A stretch of DNA of 64,000 nt, taken from the NCBI RefSeq assembly GCF_023715645.1, contig NZ_JAMBOP010000026.1:1-64000 (forward strand), in the 5' to 3' direction. Shown one piece after another: positions 63,631 through 64,000 of this stretch; position 1 is the stretch's first letter, and each line of letters opens with the position of its first letter. The DNA is from Bacillus cytotoxicus (GTDB taxonomy: Bacteria; Bacillota; Bacilli; Bacillales; Bacillaceae_G). A program made the translations under genes and the position numbers. The notes below the pieces were generated by a model. The model did not search any database. It was not told the origin of the DNA and worked only from the letters and a program-made list of their open reading frames with translations.

Positions 63631-63709
63631 AGTTACTCTCCTTATTAAGATGTATATTTATTTCATAAGCAGTCATTTTGCTTCCATTACTCATTAGTCA
63701 AAATATAAT

Positions 63710-63880
63710 TAAAAACCTGATATAAAACCCTTTTCTTTTTATATGGGCGAGAGCATCTGGCCATGAGTAGACGCGGTCAGGGCCTATTTCTGCCACATGC
63801 CATATTTTAAACACAAGGAGCAAGCCAGTAGCGAGCATGTTGTATTCTGCATAGCAATTCAAAGTGCATTTATATATTAT
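63710..63880 (-). repeat. bcr1-like repeat 25
   Basis: Minus-oriented copy upstream of queG: cctgatataaaacccttttc, gagcatctggccatgag, ctgccacatgccatatttt, gcatagcaattc, then gcatttatatatt. Confidence 0.8.
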
Positions 63881-63928
63881 AACGAATTACACGTTACTAT
63901 TTTTACATATATTCATGTAATCAAAACA

Positions 63929-63978
63929 TAAAAAAACGCAATGCTTCGTTTATCTGAGAAACGAAACACTGCGTTGAT
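63929..63978 (-). terminator. terminator of a gene beyond the right edge
   Basis: Hairpin aacgcaatgcttcgttt / aaacgaaacactgcgtt (two mismatches), with a T-run on the minus strand. It implies a minus-strand gene ending just past base 64000. Confidence 0.65.
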
Positions 63979-64000
63979 CACAATAATAATAAGAATTCGG

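Overview
The window looks like a chromosomal segment of a Bacillus cereus-group bacterium. It is AT-rich, uses strong aaggagg-type ribosome binding sites, and carries markers of that group: an SspH spore protein, an nprR-nprX-nprA quorum-sensing/protease locus, alanine dehydrogenase, PrkA/YhbH, a yuaF-floT pair, a Bacillus pucABCDE-type xanthine dehydrogenase operon, and many copies of a roughly 130-200 bp interspersed element resembling the group-specific bcr1 repeat. No rRNA, tRNA, CRISPR array, intact insertion sequence or prophage was found. The species cannot be fixed from the sequence.

Layout. 0-0.7 kb: tandem double-glycine-leader peptide genes (bacteriocin or pheromone-like), the first cut by the window edge. 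1.5-9.6 kb: methyltransferase, POT peptide transporter, sspH, an ArsR regulator, a lactate-permease remnant, a CNNM/CorC-type membrane protein, a VOC protein and a CNT nucleoside transporter. 10-14.7 kb: cell-envelope genes (LCP, VanW, VTT-domain) and, between them, a lipoprotein with an RNase A-like toxin domain followed by a small possible immunity gene. 14.9-18.3 kb: nprA, nprX, nprR. 18.8-26.1 kb: pncB, the cadC-cadA metal-efflux operon, an amino acid permease and ald. 26.5-32.5 kb: HAD phosphatase and the five-gene xanthine dehydrogenase operon. 32.7-40.8 kb: lipoprotein, GDPD, and formate dehydrogenase with its DUF1641 partner and FdhD. 41-45.7 kb: two paralogous GNAT acetyltransferases flanking a two-component system. 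45.7-54 kb: truncated phosphatase, small ORFs, hydrolase/regulator pair, chemoreceptor, a biotinyl/lipoyl-like protein, flotillin and its NfeD partner. 54.6-64 kb: a homospermidine synthase-like dehydrogenase, a duplicated yhbH tail around an Rpn-nuclease remnant, yhbH, prkA, trmL, an amidase and queG.

The genes form coherent modules. XDH and FDH are both molybdenum enzymes, each with its own maturation factors (PucA/PucB; FdhD). Ald probably shares a transcript with the permease, with a catabolite-repression site over its promoter. CadC probably represses its own operon from two visible operators, one inside the promoter spacer. NprR/NprX would control nprA at high cell density.

The most unusual points are: (1) the RNase A-like lipoprotein plus small downstream gene; (2) the exact 255-bp tandem array of double-glycine peptides with one diversified core; (3) an NprX peptide whose signalling heptapeptide looks like HVPDVFG instead of the SKPDIVG type; (4) the Rpn remnant bracketed by duplicated yhbH ends; (5) the very high density of bcr1-like repeats (about 30 copies and fragments, some in exact tandem), often co-oriented just upstream of genes.
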